This document shows, one piece after another, positions 33,671-42,294 of a stretch of 64,000 nt of DNA; position 1 is the stretch's first letter; every line of letters starts with the position of its first letter. A program made the translations under genes and the position numbers. The stretch covers positions 124,001-188,000 of the forward strand of contig JBMFVE010000001.1 of the NCBI GenBank assembly GCA_049966155.1, written 5' to 3'. The notes beneath the pieces are model-generated. The model saw only the letters and a list, made by a program, of their open reading frames with translations. It searched no databases and was not told the origin of the DNA. Origin of the DNA: JBMFVE01 sp049966155 (GTDB lineage: Bacteria; Bacteroidota; Ignavibacteria; Kryptoniales; JAKASW01).

Positions 33671-36337
33671 ATGTATATCTCGAAAGAAAGAATTTATGCA
33701 TCGCTTCATAAATTTTTTGGAATTAACGACTTCCGCCCAGGACAGGAAGAAATTATAATCTCAATATTAAACGGATTTGATACACTCACCGTGATGCCAA
33801 CAGGAGCAGGTAAATCAATTTGTTATCAACTGCCTGCACTTTTGCTGGACGGGCTCACTGTTGTCGTTACTCCACTTATTAGTTTGATGAAAGACCAGGT
33901 AAAGCAATTAAATTCTTATGGGGCATTTGCTACCCATGTAGACAGCACACTTGAGTGGACTGAGGTTCAAAACCGTATTCGCTCTGCAATTAGAGGAAAA
34001 TTCAAGTTGCTGTACNNNNNNNNTGTAGACAGCACACTTGAGTGGACTGAGGTTCAAAACCGTATTCGCTCTGCAATTAGAGGAAAATTCAAGTTGCTGT
34101 ACGTGGCACCGGAAAGATTGCAGGGAGCAAGATTTAAAGAACTTTTATCAAGCACAAAAATTTCTTTCATTGCAGTAGATGAAGCTCACTGTATAAGTCA
34201 GTGGGGACACGACTTTAGGCCCAGTTACCTGCAGATTCCATCATTTGCCGAATTTGTCAAATCCCCTCCACTACTCGCCCTGACGGCAACAGCAACTCCA
34301 GATGTGCAAGATGATATTATTACTCAACTTAAGATGCGCAGTCCACGGGTCTATGTAACCGGTTTTGCTCGCGACAACCTGCATTTACAGGTTTTATCCG
34401 AATCCAACCGGACAAATTCAATCACAAAATTTCTAAGCCGTCAAAATGAAGGAGGAATAATATATGCTGCAACCAGAAAGAGCGTAGACGAACTTTTCGA
34501 AATACTTAAAGCCAGAGGTTTCCAGGTACTCCGTTATCATGCAGGCTTAACAGAAGCCGAGAGATCCAGAGCTCAGCATTTATTTTCTGAATCCAACGCT
34601 ATCATGATAGCAACCAATGCGTTTGGAATGGGAATCAACAAGAAGAACGTTCGCTTTGTTGTGCACTATGAAATACCGGGCTCGCTTGAATCATACTTCC
34701 AGGAGGCTGGTCGGGCCGGACGAGACGGCTTGCCTTCAGAATGTCTGCTCCTCTTTCACGAACGGGATGTCAATGTTCACAAATTTTTTATAGAAACATT
34801 GTATCCACCAGAGGAGGATTTCCTAAGGGTCTATAAACATATTTTTGACTCTTTTCAGGTTCCTGTTGGCACAAGATTGAACGAATACATTACTATATCG
34901 ACAGCGGAAATCGGGAAAAAACTGAATCTGAACTCACGCACTGTTGACTCTGTTCTTCGAATAATGTCACAGCACAATTTGATTAAGATTATGCCCGGTA
35001 ACACAGGTTTGGGGACAGTAAGATCAATTCTGGATGTCTCTTCCGTTCGACGCGTAATCGACAGGACGTCATCAATTGAGACAAAGGCAGTACTTGACTC
35101 ATTACTCCGTATTTATGGTTCTTCAATAGCATCGGCACCACATTACATCGACTTCGAAGAATTGTCAAAGAATACAGGGATCTCCCCTTCGTCAATAGAG
35201 AAAACACTTGTAATTCTCAACCGTTCAGGCATCATTAATTATAAACCCGTTTCTGACGGAACAACTTTCATAATGTTGAAAGAAAGACTTGATGAAAAAA
35301 CCCATCCTTTAAATTTTAAAATCATTGAACAGCTAAAAAAGAACAATGAACTCAAATTAAAGCAAATGGTTGAATACGCTACAACCAATCAATGCAGAAT
35401 GAACGTGATTCTTGAATATTTTGGTGGAGATAAACTTGAGAATGGATGCGGAAACTGCGATAACTGTCTCAAAGAAAGGAGGTTTACATCATCAGGTTCT
35501 GTGGAAAAATCAATTGTGATGAAAATTCTGGAGATGCTGATGCTGGCAAATAACACAGTTGACGGAAATATTATATTAAAGCTTCTAAAAGGGTCATTGA
35601 CAAAAAGGAAAACCCCGGAGCAACTGCAGAAATTCTATGGCATTTTATCTGAATATCCTGAGGACAAAATTGCTGGGGCTTTAGATTTCCTCTTGCGGCA
35701 CGATTATATAAGAAAAAACACAGGTTTGCATCCACTACTATCTCTCACTCAACGTGGGATGACATTCCTTTCAAAAGGTTATGCCCCGCCTCAAAAAAAG
35801 GTAGCTGTATTTCAAAAGTCCCTTTATCGTGCGCTTAGAGAAGAAAGGAGAAATCTGGCGTCGGAGTTTAAAGTGCCTCCGTTTGCAATCTGTTCCGAAG
35901 AAAATCTCGTACAAATGTCAAATTTACGACCGTTGACCGAAAATGAAATAATGAAATTTTTACCCTCGACATTTTCATCAAACAAGAAAATTGTAAGCCG
36001 ATTTTTGCAGGTCTGTATCGATTTTTCATATCCGGAGCCTGTAGACCTTCTACCTCCTTTGAGAAGACTTTATGAGCTTTACCTTGAAAAATTAACCATG
36101 ACGGAAATTGCTCAAGCGTTGAACCTCCCTGTTCAGACGATACTGGACAAATTTGAAGAGCTTGAAAAGGTGGGATTGACTGTCAATTACAAGCAATTAA
36201 TCAGACGGGATAAATTTGAGAAAATCGCAAAGGAGCTCAGTATTGGAACCGATGTTACTGAGATACGACGCAAAATTGCTGACTGCGAAATAGCCGAAAT
36301 TAACCTTACTCAAAAAATTATCAGCGGGGGACGATAA
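33671..36337 (+). CDS. recQ: ATP-dependent DNA helicase RecQ (assembly gap inside)
   Basis: 3'-5' DNA helicase acting in recombination and fork repair. Order of parts: Walker A MPTGAGKSICYQLP (about 42-55), motif II VDEAHCISQWGHDFRPSY, motif III LLALTATATP, motif VI QEAGRAGRDGLPSEC, zinc module with CRMN, CGNCDNC, winged helix, an HRDC-like segment (FAICSEENLVQMSNLRPLTE), and a C-terminal helix-turn-helix-like piece (MTEIAQALNLPVQTILDK). As written it encodes 888 aa, but 29 codons come from eight Ns and a repeated 79-bp block; removing the artefact gives 859 aa in the same frame. That is still longer than typical RecQ (about 600-730 aa). No clear ribosome binding site precedes the ATG. Its 3' end overlaps the convergent lipoprotein gene by 17 bases. 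Confidence 0.93.
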   Translation: MYISKERIYASLHKFFGINDFRPGQEEIIISILNGFDTLTVMPTGAGKSICYQLPALLLDGLTVVVTPLISLMKDQVKQLNSYGAFATHVDSTLEWTEVQNRIRSAIRGKFKLLYXXXVDSTLEWTEVQNRIRSAIRGKFKLLYVAPERLQGARFKELLSSTKISFIAVDEAHCISQWGHDFRPSYLQIPSFAEFVKSPPLLALTATATPDVQDDIITQLKMRSPRVYVTGFARDNLHLQVLSESNRTNSITKFLSRQNEGGIIYAATRKSVDELFEILKARGFQVLRYHAGLTEAERSRAQHLFSESNAIMIATNAFGMGINKKNVRFVVHYEIPGSLESYFQEAGRAGRDGLPSECLLLFHERDVNVHKFFIETLYPPEEDFLRVYKHIFDSFQVPVGTRLNEYITISTAEIGKKLNLNSRTVDSVLRIMSQHNLIKIMPGNTGLGTVRSILDVSSVRRVIDRTSSIETKAVLDSLLRIYGSSIASAPHYIDFEELSKNTGISPSSIEKTLVILNRSGIINYKPVSDGTTFIMLKERLDEKTHPLNFKIIEQLKKNNELKLKQMVEYATTNQCRMNVILEYFGGDKLENGCGNCDNCLKERRFTSSGSVEKSIVMKILEMLMLANNTVDGNIILKLLKGSLTKRKTPEQLQKFYGILSEYPEDKIAGALDFLLRHDYIRKNTGLHPLLSLTQRGMTFLSKGYAPPQKKVAVFQKSLYRALREERRNLASEFKVPPFAICSEENLVQMSNLRPLTENEIMKFLPSTFSSNKKIVSRFLQVCIDFSYPEPVDLLPPLRRLYELYLEKLTMTEIAQALNLPVQTILDKFEELEKVGLTVNYKQLIRRDKFEKIAKELSIGTDVTEIRRKIADCEIAEINLTQKIISGGR
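33937..34102. repeat. Assembly gap with duplicated flanks inside recQ
   Basis: Eight Ns (34016-34023) separate two identical 79-bp copies, 33937-34015 and 34024-34102. The copies encode the same stretch of the helicase between motifs Ia and II, and the period of 87 bases keeps the frame. This is the mark of two contig ends that overlap but were joined as a scaffold gap, not a biological repeat. Confidence 0.93.
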
Positions 36338-36641
36338 ATGAGTTTTTGTTTCTTGAACCTATTTCTGATTCCACTTTAACAAAAAGACTCTTCCATCTTT
36401 CTGGTGACCTGCTGTACCAATCAATCGTTGATTTCACTTGTTCTCTCGAAACATCGAAGGATCGAAGCAAAGAGTCTATTTTTTCACGGTGCAATTCATT
36501 CTGTTGTCCGTACCTGATATCGAGCAGTTGAAGCTGTACATATATTTTTGCAAATTTTTCCTCAGGTATAGGAGGACGCTCAACACATCCACCAAATAAA
36601 ATGCCAGATGCAAAAATTAGGCTAATTGCTGCCAGGCGCAT
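36321..36641 (-). CDS. DUF4296-like lipoprotein
   Basis: 106 aa from the ATG at 36641. A signal sequence (MRLAAISLIFASGILFGGC) ends at a lipobox-like LFGGC, with Cys19 as the probable lipidated residue, so the protein should be anchored in the envelope. The mature part, PPIPEEKFAKIYVQLQLLDI and later VSREQVKSTIDWYSRSPERW, follows the pattern of DUF4296, a Bacteroidota family of unknown function. Longer frames start upstream within rsmI, but their N-termini are not signal-like. The gene overlaps the rsmI end by 20 bases and the convergent recQ end by 17. Confidence 0.65.
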   Translation of the reverse strand: MRLAAISLIFASGILFGGCVERPPIPEEKFAKIYVQLQLLDIRYGQQNELHREKIDSLLRSFDVSREQVKSTIDWYSRSPERWKSLFVKVESEIGSRNKNSFIVPR

Positions 36642-37305
36642 CAATGACAAGGATGAATTCAGCTTTAAACGGAGCTTTAACAAATTCTTCATAGACTGAT
36701 TCAAGGGTTCCTCGCATAATTTTCTCTGAAGGCATGGTAAGATCCACTGCCACCATAGCTCTCCTTTTCCTCCCAAAAGTCTTAAGACAATCTTCAACCA
36801 GGGGTCGAAATCTGTACGGTGCTTCCATTATGACCGACACGGTTTGCATTGCAGCTATATCTTTAAGCACCTGAATCCGCTTGTTCGCCTTCCTTGGCAA
36901 AAAACCTGCATAGTAAAATTTATCAATATTAAAATCACATACAACAAGCGCTGTCATTAAAGAAGATGGACCCGGCACCGGCACAACCCTCACGCCCTTT
37001 TGAAGGGCAATATGTATCAATCGAGCACCCGGGTCTGCAAATACCGGCGTACCGGCGTCCGAGATTAGAGCAGCATCTGCCCCCTCCTTTATATGATTGG
37101 CTGTCACCTCAGCATCGGAAGCTTCGTTGTGCTCATTTAAAGCCTCTAAAGGTTTATCAATTCCGTAATACCTGAGAAGCCTTTTCCCCTGACTCAATTC
37201 CTCACAAATTACGAAATCAACGCTTCTTAATACGTTCAGCGCCCGCAATGTTATGTCGTCGTAATTTCCAATTGGTGTTGAAACTACGTAAAGTGTAGAA
37301 CTCAT
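36622..37305 (-). CDS. RsmI-family tetrapyrrole-methylase-fold methyltransferase (short form)
   Basis: SAM-dependent methyltransferase of the fold shared by RsmI (16S rRNA C1402 2'-O-methylation) and corrin methylases. VSTPIGNYDDITLRALNVLR at the N-terminus, ALISDAGTPVFADPGARL (about 93-110) and VPVPGPSSLMTAL match RsmI. Two differences stand out: the AEDTRHT-like motif reads CEELSQGKRLL, and the C-terminal extension of RsmI is missing (227 aa instead of about 280). It could be the local RsmI or a separate paralogue. Overlaps the start of the lipoprotein gene by 20 bases and the end of the permease gene by four. Confidence 0.75.
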   Translation of the reverse strand: MSSTLYVVSTPIGNYDDITLRALNVLRSVDFVICEELSQGKRLLRYYGIDKPLEALNEHNEASDAEVTANHIKEGADAALISDAGTPVFADPGARLIHIALQKGVRVVPVPGPSSLMTALVVCDFNIDKFYYAGFLPRKANKRIQVLKDIAAMQTVSVIMEAPYRFRPLVEDCLKTFGRKRRAMVAVDLTMPSEKIMRGTLESVYEEFVKAPFKAEFILVIDAPGSN

Positions 37306-38555
37306 TCCCGCACCCTGAAATTAAGTTCATAATATTTGCGCAAAGCAATTATGATTGCTGTCGTCGGCACAGCAATTAACAGCCCCAGAAATCCCAGAAA
37401 GTAACCAAAAATAAAAAGAGCAAGAATTAAAACAACAGGATGAACCCCAATTCTCGAACCAATTATTTTCGGATAGAGAATCGTAGTCTCTGTCAGATTC
37501 ATTCCAATAAATGACACAAGAACCATAGCAACCTGGAACCCAGGATTGTCTCCAAACAAAGCTATCAAAACAGCCACAGTTGTGCTGACAATGATCCCAA
37601 AATAAGGTATCAAATCCAGCAAGCCTGATATTAAACCAATCATCAAAGGATATTTCACACCCCATATCGTCATTAGAGATGTAATTACAGTTGCGTTGAC
37701 AAGAGAGACTGTCAACGCACCACGAAGATAGCTGCCCAGTATTTTATCAATAATTATGTAAATCTCTGAAGCTCGCTGGCGATATCGTTTGGGGAACAGC
37801 ATCTTTACCCGATGCTTAATGAGATCATAATCCTTCATTATGTAAAAACTTAAGAACGGTACAAGAACAAGATTTAACATCTTGGTTAGAGCATAAACCA
37901 CCTGACCAACAAAGCTCAAAATCCCATTTGGTATTGCTCTTACAATCTCCTCAACTCGGCCGGATATTTCACTAATTACCCCCTGCTGTAAACCCTGATT
38001 TTCTGGAGTGAACACAAAAAAACCTCTTGCAACGACCGCGTTAAGTGAATTTCTGACTTCGCTGACGAGAGTTGGGATGGCATTGAGAAAATTTTGAAAT
38101 TGACTGAATACCATTGGCATAACCACAACCACCAGTGTGCCAATAGAACCCAGCAGGAGTACCAGCACAATTGCAATTGCAATTAAGCGAGGTACTTTGG
38201 CTTTTACCAAAGCTGAAACTACAGGAAGAAAAATAAAGCTTATGATAAACGATACTATGAAAGGAAGAATAGCTCCGGCAACCTCAACTGTAAACCAGTA
38301 TCCAAATACGATGGTTGCCAGAAAAATTAAGTGGCGGATATACCTGTCGCGCCTTAAGGGATAAACAGCTAACAGGAAAAAGATGTAGGCGAAAATAGGA
38401 CTGAAAACCTGTCGGACTGAATAGCCCAGAACTACAAGTGCAAGTGAGCCAATCAGCAAAAGAACCCACCCCGGATGCTTGAAGAAGAATATTTGACTTT
38501 CAGCAGATTTGTCGGCTGATATTATTTCTTCTGACTTATCTTCAGTTGTGGTCAC
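37302..38555 (-). CDS. AI-2E/PerM-family transporter-like membrane protein
   Basis: 417 aa with about eight hydrophobic helices. The pattern of paired N-terminal helices, a long amphipathic middle (residues about 160-245, with VEEIVRAIPNGILSFVGQVV), then LVPFLSFYIMKDYDLIKHRV, a family hallmark, and the C-terminal DLIPYFGIIVSTTVAVLIAL and FIFGYFLGFLGLLIAVPTTA place it in the AI-2E transporter (PerM/YhhT/TqsA) family. Substrates of most members are unknown. The N-terminus (about 25 residues) is acidic and cytoplasmic. Translationally coupled to rsmI-like (ATGA overlap) and three bases after the deacetylase gene. Confidence 0.85.
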   Translation of the reverse strand: MTTTEDKSEEIISADKSAESQIFFFKHPGWVLLLIGSLALVVLGYSVRQVFSPIFAYIFFLLAVYPLRRDRYIRHLIFLATIVFGYWFTVEVAGAILPFIVSFIISFIFLPVVSALVKAKVPRLIAIAIVLVLLLGSIGTLVVVVMPMVFSQFQNFLNAIPTLVSEVRNSLNAVVARGFFVFTPENQGLQQGVISEISGRVEEIVRAIPNGILSFVGQVVYALTKMLNLVLVPFLSFYIMKDYDLIKHRVKMLFPKRYRQRASEIYIIIDKILGSYLRGALTVSLVNATVITSLMTIWGVKYPLMIGLISGLLDLIPYFGIIVSTTVAVLIALFGDNPGFQVAMVLVSFIGMNLTETTILYPKIIGSRIGVHPVVLILALFIFGYFLGFLGLLIAVPTTAIIIALRKYYELNFRVRE

Positions 38556-38558
38556 TGT

Positions 38559-39299
38559 TCACAGGCAAATTTCTTTATTAACCTGAAAACCATTTTTCGA
38601 CAGAGATCTTTTAGCTGAAATTGCAGAAAATGAGTGAATTGCATCTGCAATTGCTATATCTGCCCTGTTCATCTTTGCTTTTCTTATTACTGCAGCAGCT
38701 GTGTCATATCGGTAGACAGGTATTCGGGGAATAACTCCTTCCTTAGAAAAAGAACCGAGCCCAAAGAAGGATCGATAGCCAACTTCATTTCCAATCTCAA
38801 TCACTCTTTGATTAAATCTTCCAAATGGAAAAGAAAGCGAACTTATTTCCCTGCCTGCTATGTCCTCAAGAACTTTTTTGGATTCTTCCAATTCACTTCG
38901 CACTCCTGCCGAGCTAAGCAAAGTTAGATCATAATGATGCATTGTGTGACTCCCTACCTCATGACCCATGGCAGCCACCTCGCGAATTTGTCTTCTATCC
39001 ATATGACAATACCTCTTGAACGAGAGCTTTATATCCCAACTGTTCGTCAAGCCGACAAAACCAGCTATGGGGAAGACCATCGCTTTTATACCGAATTCAT
39101 CCAGAACCGGTACCACATTCTTATAAAAACATTCATAGCCGTCATCAAAAGTGAGCTTAACAGAATTCGACAATAAGTCTTTAAACGAAAATCCGGCTTT
39201 TATTAACCCACAAATATGCTTTCGAAATTTGTCCGGTTTCGTAGTTGTCATGCCAAATTCGAACTTGGTGTCAACTTTGTGATATGCCAGGTAAACCAT
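38559..39299 (-). CDS. Polysaccharide deacetylase family protein
   Basis: NodB-homology carbohydrate esterase family 4 protein, probably removing N-acetyl groups from a cell-surface or wall polysaccharide. From the ATG at 39299 (AGGAAGG upstream, just after the dut stop) it is 246 aa; a longer frame to 39380 overlaps dut. The catalytic motif LTFDDGYECF (about residues 49-58) and the metal motif GHEVGSHTMHHYDLT (H-x3-H) are present, with FPFGRFNQ as motif 3. No signal peptide is seen, so its site of action is unclear. Confidence 0.88.
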   Translation of the reverse strand: MVYLAYHKVDTKFEFGMTTTKPDKFRKHICGLIKAGFSFKDLLSNSVKLTFDDGYECFYKNVVPVLDEFGIKAMVFPIAGFVGLTNSWDIKLSFKRYCHMDRRQIREVAAMGHEVGSHTMHHYDLTLLSSAGVRSELEESKKVLEDIAGREISSLSFPFGRFNQRVIEIGNEVGYRSFFGLGSFSKEGVIPRIPVYRYDTAAAVIRKAKMNRADIAIADAIHSFSAISAKRSLSKNGFQVNKEICL

Positions 39300-39303
39300 A
39301 CCT

Positions 39304-39762
39304 TTACCTTCCTGTAGATCCGAATCCACCCGATCCACGTACCGTATCTTCAATTGAAGTGGATTCTTCCCACTCAACAAAGGCGTACCTTGCGACGACC
39401 ATCTGCGCTATCCGATCTCCCCGGTTCACGGTAAATGCTCTCTCTCCAATGTTGAAAAGGATAACTTTTATTTCACCCCGGAAGTCGGAATCAATCGTAC
39501 CAGGAGAATTTAACATCATTATCTTATGGTTTGCAGCAAGTCCACTTCTTGGGCGGACCTGGGCTTCATATCCTGCAGGCAACTCAATCCTTAAATTTGT
39601 CGGAATTAAAACAGCTGTCATCGGCTCGATTACAACAAAATCCTCAACAGCAGCGAACAAATCCATCCCGGCAGACCCGGTTGTCATGTAAGATGGCAAA
39701 GGGATATCTAAAAATTTATCAGACACCCGACTTATCTTTACTTTAACCCTTTCTGAGGACAC
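39304..39762 (-). CDS. dut: dUTP diphosphatase (dUTPase)
   Basis: Trimeric dUTPase hydrolysing dUTP to dUMP, preventing uracil in DNA and feeding dTMP synthesis. 152 aa. All five motifs are visible: AGMDLFA (31-37), RPRSGLA (70-76), GTIDSDFRGE (88-97, with the catalytic Asp), RGDRIAQMV (114-122) and the glycine-rich C-terminal RGSGGFGSTG (142-151). Followed after four bases by the deacetylase start. A 162-base gap separates it from the groES-like gene. Confidence 0.97.
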   Translation of the reverse strand: MSSERVKVKISRVSDKFLDIPLPSYMTTGSAGMDLFAAVEDFVVIEPMTAVLIPTNLRIELPAGYEAQVRPRSGLAANHKIMMLNSPGTIDSDFRGEIKVILFNIGERAFTVNRGDRIAQMVVARYAFVEWEESTSIEDTVRGSGGFGSTGR

Positions 39763-39924
39763 TCCTTAAGACACCTCTTCTTACAATAGAATATAATACT
39801 TCGTTGTGACTTTCAGTATACTTACCCCACTTTCAGGTTGAATTTCTTTGTATGCCGATTAACCTAACCGTATTAATAAAAACCTCATTGCAATTATCAG
39901 AGCTTCAGCCGGGATACTTGCCGG

Positions 39925-40308
39925 TCAAATCACAGATTCAATATCAGACTTGCGGACAAGCATTAAAATTGAAGAATGTGATACGATATAGTATTTCAGT
40001 CCTTCATATTCTATTTCAACCGCATTTTCTCTCAAAAAAAGGGCATAATCTCCAATTTCTGCCTGCAGAGGAATGTATTTGACAGGTTCCCTGGGGGAAG
40101 TTGACCATGGCTCCTGATCAATATAATTTGGATTTGCAATTGCATATCCTGGACCAACCTGAACAACCATACCGCCCTGAACTTTTTCCTTTTCCTTGAC
40201 GCCTGGCGGAAGATAAAGTCCATGCTCTGTCCTGCTTTCTTCCACATCGGGTGCAATCAAGACCCTATCACCAACCAAAATTATCTTTTTTCGGGTTGTT
40301 AGTTCCAT
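39925..40308 (-). CDS. GroES-like (Cpn10-fold) protein
   Basis: 127 aa. The segment LVGDRVLIAPDVEESRTEHG followed by LYLPPGVKEKEKVQGGMVVQ and VGPGY matches the beginning of Cpn10 proteins. It differs from housekeeping GroES (about 95 aa): the mobile loop reads HGLYLPPG instead of GGIVLT, and roughly 30 extra residues (NPNYIDQEPWSTSPREPVKY region) sit in the middle. The end EYEGLKYYIVSHSSILMLV matches the usual Cpn10 C-terminus. No groEL is beside it. It may be a co-chaperone variant or a Cpn10-fold protein with another role. Confidence 0.7.
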   Translation of the reverse strand: MELTTRKKIILVGDRVLIAPDVEESRTEHGLYLPPGVKEKEKVQGGMVVQVGPGYAIANPNYIDQEPWSTSPREPVKYIPLQAEIGDYALFLRENAVEIEYEGLKYYIVSHSSILMLVRKSDIESVI

Positions 40309-40395
40309 TACGTTAACTAAATTTCATTTAATAAGTTTAGAATTTCAAACCAGATCATCCTCTGTATGCAGTTAGCCAATTTAATTGTTATACAT

Positions 40396-41340
40396 TCAAT
40401 GATTAGGTTTATGATATAGGGCTTCCAGATATTTTTCTGCATCTATTGCTGCCATGCAGCCGGTTCCAGCAGCAGTGACTGCCTGGCGATATTTCTTATC
40501 TGCAACATCACCAGCTGCAAAAACTCCAGAGACACTCGTCTCAGTCGAACCTGGTTTTGTAATTATATACCCAACTTCATCAGTTTCTATCTGACCTTTG
40601 AACAGCGACGTGTTTGGTTGATGCCCAATTGCAACAAAAACCCCATCGCACTTCATCTCCGTCTTTTCACCTGTAACGACATTTCTAAGGATTACTCCAC
40701 GGACCCTCTTTTCTTCCACTCCAAGAATTTCGTCAACAACAGAGTTCCACACAAATCCTATTTTAGCATTGCTGAACGCACGTTCCTGCATAATCTTCGA
40801 CGCACGAAGTGTATCGCGCCTATGCACAACAGTTACCTTGCTTGCAAATTTTGTAAGGAACGTTGCTTCTTCCATTGCAGTGTCTCCACCACCGACAACC
40901 ACAACCTCCTGGTCTTTAAAGAAGAATCCATCACATGTGGCGCATGCAGACACTCCGTAACCCATTAGCTGCTTTTCAGACTCTATCCCGAGTAGCTTGG
41001 CTGAAGCTCCTGTGGATATAATTACGGCATCAGCTGTGTAAACTTCATTACCACTTTTCAATGTAAATGGCCGTTTTGAGAAATCCACTTCTGTTACATC
41101 TTTAAAAAGGCATTTGGCACCAAACTTCTCAGCTTGTTTTTTCATTATGTCCATGAGTTCAGGCCCCATAATGCCCTCAGGAAAACCCGGATAATTCTCA
41201 ACTTCGGTAGTTATGGTAAGCTGTCCACCAGGTTGACTCCCTTCAAAAACAATAGGTTCCAGCTCTGCCCTTGCCGTGTATATTGCTGCAGTAAGCCCTG
41301 CCGGACCTGAACCAATTATAACTACTTTCTTATGTGCCAT
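40396..41340 (-). CDS. trxB: Thioredoxin reductase
   Basis: FAD/NADPH flavoenzyme that reduces thioredoxin. 314 aa. FAD-binding GSGPAGLTAAIYTAR (about 10-24), redox-active CATCDG with Cys133 and Cys136, NADPH-binding VVGGGDTAMEEA (about 150-160), and C-terminal FAD motif GVFAAGDVADKKYRQAVTAA. The low-molecular-weight bacterial type. 15 bases after queG, so probably cotranscribed. Confidence 0.97.
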   Translation of the reverse strand: MAHKKVVIIGSGPAGLTAAIYTARAELEPIVFEGSQPGGQLTITTEVENYPGFPEGIMGPELMDIMKKQAEKFGAKCLFKDVTEVDFSKRPFTLKSGNEVYTADAVIISTGASAKLLGIESEKQLMGYGVSACATCDGFFFKDQEVVVVGGGDTAMEEATFLTKFASKVTVVHRRDTLRASKIMQERAFSNAKIGFVWNSVVDEILGVEEKRVRGVILRNVVTGEKTEMKCDGVFVAIGHQPNTSLFKGQIETDEVGYIITKPGSTETSVSGVFAAGDVADKKYRQAVTAAGTGCMAAIDAEKYLEALYHKPNH

Positions 41341-41355
41341 ATTTTCTCCTTAAGG

Positions 41356-42294
41356 TTAATATTCTCTATATACCTCATTGCTGGAGGCAGTGATATTTCG
41401 TTTCAAACCAGTGAGCTTTGCCCGCTTTACCGGACTTTTCCAAAAACGGGCATTGAACTCTTCTAATGACATTTGATGAACATCTTCGGCTTTCAGATTC
41501 AAATTACCTTTGCGTGGATAAAACTCACTTTCTTCTGTAGGTTTCTGGAATTTCTGATTCCATGGACAAACCTCCTGACAGATATCACAGCCAAAAATCC
41601 AGCCCTCTAAACGACCTGCAATATTGGGTTCTATATAACTTTTCTTGTTTTCAATTGTCAAAAAAGAAATACACTTATTGGAATCAAGTACGTATGGCTC
41701 AACAAGTGCATTCGTTGGACATGCATCAAGGCATTTTCTACAGGTTCCACAGTGATCCATTGCCTGGACATCATATTCATCACACTCCACGTCCGTAATT
41801 ATTTCTGAAAGAAAGAACCATGAACCGATTTCTTGATTTATTAAATTGGTGTTCTTTCCCACCCATCCCAACCCGGCGCGATTTGCCCAGGCTTTCTCCA
41901 TTACAGGTCCAGTATCACAATAATAGACAAAGTTGCCTTCCTTAGACTGCTCTTTCAATTTAACAACAACGTTTTTCAGCTTTCTGTTTAAAATTATATG
42001 ATAGTCATCACCCCAGGCATATCGCGAGATTTTAAGTGAACCGCCGCTTATTGAAAATGGTGTATAATAGTTCTTCCCAAACGATATAATAGTTTTAGCA
42101 TTTTCGAGAATCCTTCCGGGATCCACCCTTTTCTCATAACTTCGCTTTATCCAGTCCATATCTGCATCATATCCCCGCCGAATCCATTCTCCAAGCCTCT
42201 CAGCTTCAGGGTCTAATCGGGATATCTTGGATATCCCTACGAGGTCAAAGCTTTCTTCTCTGGCTATACGTTTAATTAACTGTGCACTGATCAT
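41356..42294 (-). CDS. queG: Epoxyqueuosine reductase
   Basis: Iron-sulfur and cobalamin enzyme making the last step of queuosine synthesis in tRNA. 312 aa. The N-terminal DUF1730-like region contains YAWGDDYHIILNRKL; two [4Fe-4S] clusters are marked by CGTCRKCLDACPTNAL and CDICQEVCPWNQKF. ENWYLFLS-like WFFLSEIITDVE is in place. A C-terminal HEAT-repeat extension present in some QueG is lacking. Its stop is 15 bases before trxB, and its start directly follows the Rieske gene. Confidence 0.95.
   Translation of the reverse strand: MISAQLIKRIAREESFDLVGISKISRLDPEAERLGEWIRRGYDADMDWIKRSYEKRVDPGRILENAKTIISFGKNYYTPFSISGGSLKISRYAWGDDYHIILNRKLKNVVVKLKEQSKEGNFVYYCDTGPVMEKAWANRAGLGWVGKNTNLINQEIGSWFFLSEIITDVECDEYDVQAMDHCGTCRKCLDACPTNALVEPYVLDSNKCISFLTIENKKSYIEPNIAGRLEGWIFGCDICQEVCPWNQKFQKPTEESEFYPRKGNLNLKAEDVHQMSLEEFNARFWKSPVKRAKLTGLKRNITASSNEVYREY

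Noticed and set aside
33937..34102. Tandem repeat as a real feature of RecQ
   Set aside because: The two copies are identical to the base and meet at a run of Ns; this is the pattern of an unmerged contig overlap.
36642..36797. Longer N-terminus of the DUF4296-like lipoprotein
   Set aside because: It runs inside rsmI, lacks any conserved sequence, and would bury the signal peptide in the middle of the protein.
39300..39380. Longer N-terminus of the polysaccharide deacetylase
   Set aside because: It overlaps the end of dut, including its conserved motif 5. The ATG at 39299 has its own ribosome binding site.
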